Position numbers and translations under genes: made by a program
Shown here: piece by piece, positions 62,884 through 64,000 of the stretch
Layout: every line of letters starts with the position of its first letter
How positions within the stretch are numbered: position 1 is the first letter of the stretch
The notes under the pieces: model-generated
Database searches by the model: none
What the model was told of the DNA's origin: nothing
What the model saw: only the letters and a program-made list of their open reading frames with translations
Assembly (NCBI GenBank): GCA_020634975.1
Contig: JACKAQ010000005.1
Coordinates: 62,001 to 126,000, forward strand
DNA: 64,000 nt
Source: JACKAQ01 sp020634975 [NCBI: Calditrichia bacterium]
Lineage (GTDB): Bacteria > Calditrichota > Calditrichia > RBG-13-44-9
Reading direction: 5' to 3'

Positions 62884-62915
62884 GTTAGTGGGAGAGATGT
62901 TTACGTAAAACAATT

Positions 62916-63860
62916 CTATTTGATAAACGATACAATCGCCTGATTTACAGCTTCCGGCTGTTCGAATTGGGCGAAGTGCCCGCAATTTTCAATCATCACC
63001 AGTTTGCTATTGGGGATTTTTTCTTCGGCAATTTTGCCGATCGATGCTGATTTTCCGCCGTGCAAATAAGGATTGGGAATCAGGTTGTCATTCTCACCAA
63101 AAATGACCAGCGTTGGCTGGGAAATTTCGCCGAGATAATCGAAAACCGGCTCGTCAACCATTCCGGCAACAGACTGTTCGATTGCCAAACAGTATTTGTC
63201 GAAATCTGTTGCGCCGCGCAAACGGATGCGATCGACCACCATAAATTCCGCGTCTTTTGGCATATTGTTAAAATTTGCAACGATATTCGCCCGGATTTGC
63301 TGCGGCGTTGTCAGTGCCACACCGGCTTTGGTGACAACTTGTTTGAACCAATCTTTTTCGCCCGGCGTGAATGTTTCGATACCGGCAGGATCGACCAGAA
63401 TCAGTTTGTTGACCGCTTCCGGCTTTTGAATTGCCAGCGTCATCACAATCTGTCCGCCCATCGAGTGCCCGGCGAAGGTGGCGCTCGGGAGATCCAGTTT
63501 CACCAGAAATTGTGCCAGCACATCCGCATAAAACGCCATCCCGATGGGATAGGGACCTTTGCTCGATTTACCGTAGCCGGGCAAATCCACCGCAATGCAG
63601 CGGTAATTGTTGCGTAGCTCAGCGATATTTTTTTGCCACGCCGGCAAATAGCTGCCCAGCCCGTGAACAAAAATAATGGTTTCGCTGCCGCTGCCTTCAT
63701 CCACATACGCGACGGTCACGCTATCGTTGATCTGGGCTTTTTTGACCGGATACTGATATGCCAAATCCTCAAATTCGATCGGCGATAAGTCATCGTAGGG
63801 ACAGGCAGTTAGCACTACACCTGCGAGGATGATCAGCGCGAAAATCCGAAATACTTTCAT
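62916..63860 (-). CDS. Alpha/beta hydrolase lipoprotein
   Basis: 314 residues. The lipoprotein signal MKVFRIFALIILAGVVLTAC puts the enzyme in the envelope. It has the core fold with FVHGLGSYLPAWQKN (oxyanion hole), DLPGYGKSSKGPYP, nucleophile elbow GHSMGGQIVM, the acid in GENDNLIPNP and the His in ENCGHFAQFEQPEAV. This places it with epoxide hydrolase/haloperoxidase-like esterases; the substrate is unknown. CAGGAAAT lies just upstream. The remaining 140 bases to the window end contain no supported gene. Confidence 0.92.
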   Translation of the reverse strand: MKVFRIFALIILAGVVLTACPYDDLSPIEFEDLAYQYPVKKAQINDSVTVAYVDEGSGSETIIFVHGLGSYLPAWQKNIAELRNNYRCIAVDLPGYGKSSKGPYPIGMAFYADVLAQFLVKLDLPSATFAGHSMGGQIVMTLAIQKPEAVNKLILVDPAGIETFTPGEKDWFKQVVTKAGVALTTPQQIRANIVANFNNMPKDAEFMVVDRIRLRGATDFDKYCLAIEQSVAGMVDEPVFDYLGEISQPTLVIFGENDNLIPNPYLHGGKSASIGKIAEEKIPNSKLVMIENCGHFAQFEQPEAVNQAIVSFIK

Positions 63861-64000
63861 ATTTTATTTCCTGTATTTGATGCCAATTTACCATTCTTTT
63901 TGAATCCGGTAGATTCCTGCATGTGCGCTAAAGGCGCTCCTCTGGAGCAGAAATGACCGGCGCGATTAAAACATCAGCCATTTGAACACCAGAAAAACCG

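Noticed and set aside
63928-64000. A short open tail on the minus strand at the right edge
   Set aside because: Only 23 codons before a stop; too short to support a gene.
1-64000. tRNA, rRNA, CRISPR array, insertion sequences, prophage
   Set aside because: I looked for T-loop motifs, regularly spaced repeats and transposase or integrase motifs and saw none; a covariance search could still find a missed small RNA.

Overview
The window looks like a chromosomal segment of a Gram-negative, anaerobic or facultatively anaerobic bacterium of the FCB group, most likely the Calditrichota/KSB1 neighbourhood. This is inferred from gene content: an LpxC-FabZ fusion, a bacterial V-type ATPase operon with a DUF2764 subunit, long 2-oxoacid:ferredoxin oxidoreductases, Rnf, TamB/BamA/Skp/Lpx genes and many lipoproteins. 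No rRNA, tRNA, CRISPR array, insertion sequence or prophage was found. Almost all of the DNA is coding.

Layout. 1-6.2 kb: the 5' part of a TIR-domain gene that runs off the left edge, two aminotransferases (ilvE and a class I/II enzyme), a thioredoxin-TPR lipoprotein and two tandem-domain universal stress proteins. 6.4-13.6 kb: a seven-gene V-type ATPase operon on the minus strand. 14-18 kb: a regulatory block with a small secreted protein, an aminotransferase and two Crp/Fnr regulators, one of which carries the cysteines of an oxygen-sensing FNR. 18.2-22.9 kb: an operon with a dihydroorotate-dehydrogenase-like flavoprotein, a DUF4405 membrane protein and a two-subunit 2-oxoacid:ferredoxin oxidoreductase. 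23.4-35.1 kb: rnfB, a 1,646-residue pyruvate:ferredoxin oxidoreductase, rnfCDGEA, a small Cys-rich membrane protein and a ferredoxin-NADP reductase. 35.3-38.7 kb: pepD, a dienoyl-CoA-reductase-like SDR, coaD and rsmD. 39-43 kb: a PilM/PilN-like envelope module with a large coiled-coil protein. 43-46.6 kb: an esterase, asd and a zinc-finger polysaccharide deacetylase. 46.7-58.1 kb: tamB, a GNAT, bamA, skp, lpxD, lpxC-fabZ and lpxA. 58.1-61.1 kb: a lipoprotein with protein-kinase-like motifs and an outer-membrane barrel. 61.3-64 kb: an ECF sigma/anti-sigma/membrane-protein operon and a lipoprotein alpha/beta hydrolase.

How the parts work together. Pyruvate and another 2-oxoacid are oxidised with ferredoxin as acceptor. 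Rnf would couple reduced ferredoxin to NAD+ and ion pumping, the ferredoxin-NADP reductase would supply NADPH, and the V-type ATPase, whose K ring has the glutamine/glutamate pattern of Na+-binding rings, would use the same gradient. The control region between these blocks has three matching FNR-type boxes (TGATnnAGATCA) and two sigma-54 type -24/-12 promoters, one before the FNR gene and one before rnfB. This suggests one redox-controlled energy regulon. The right half of the window is outer-membrane biogenesis, ending in a possible new pair made of a kinase-like lipoprotein and an Omp85-like barrel.
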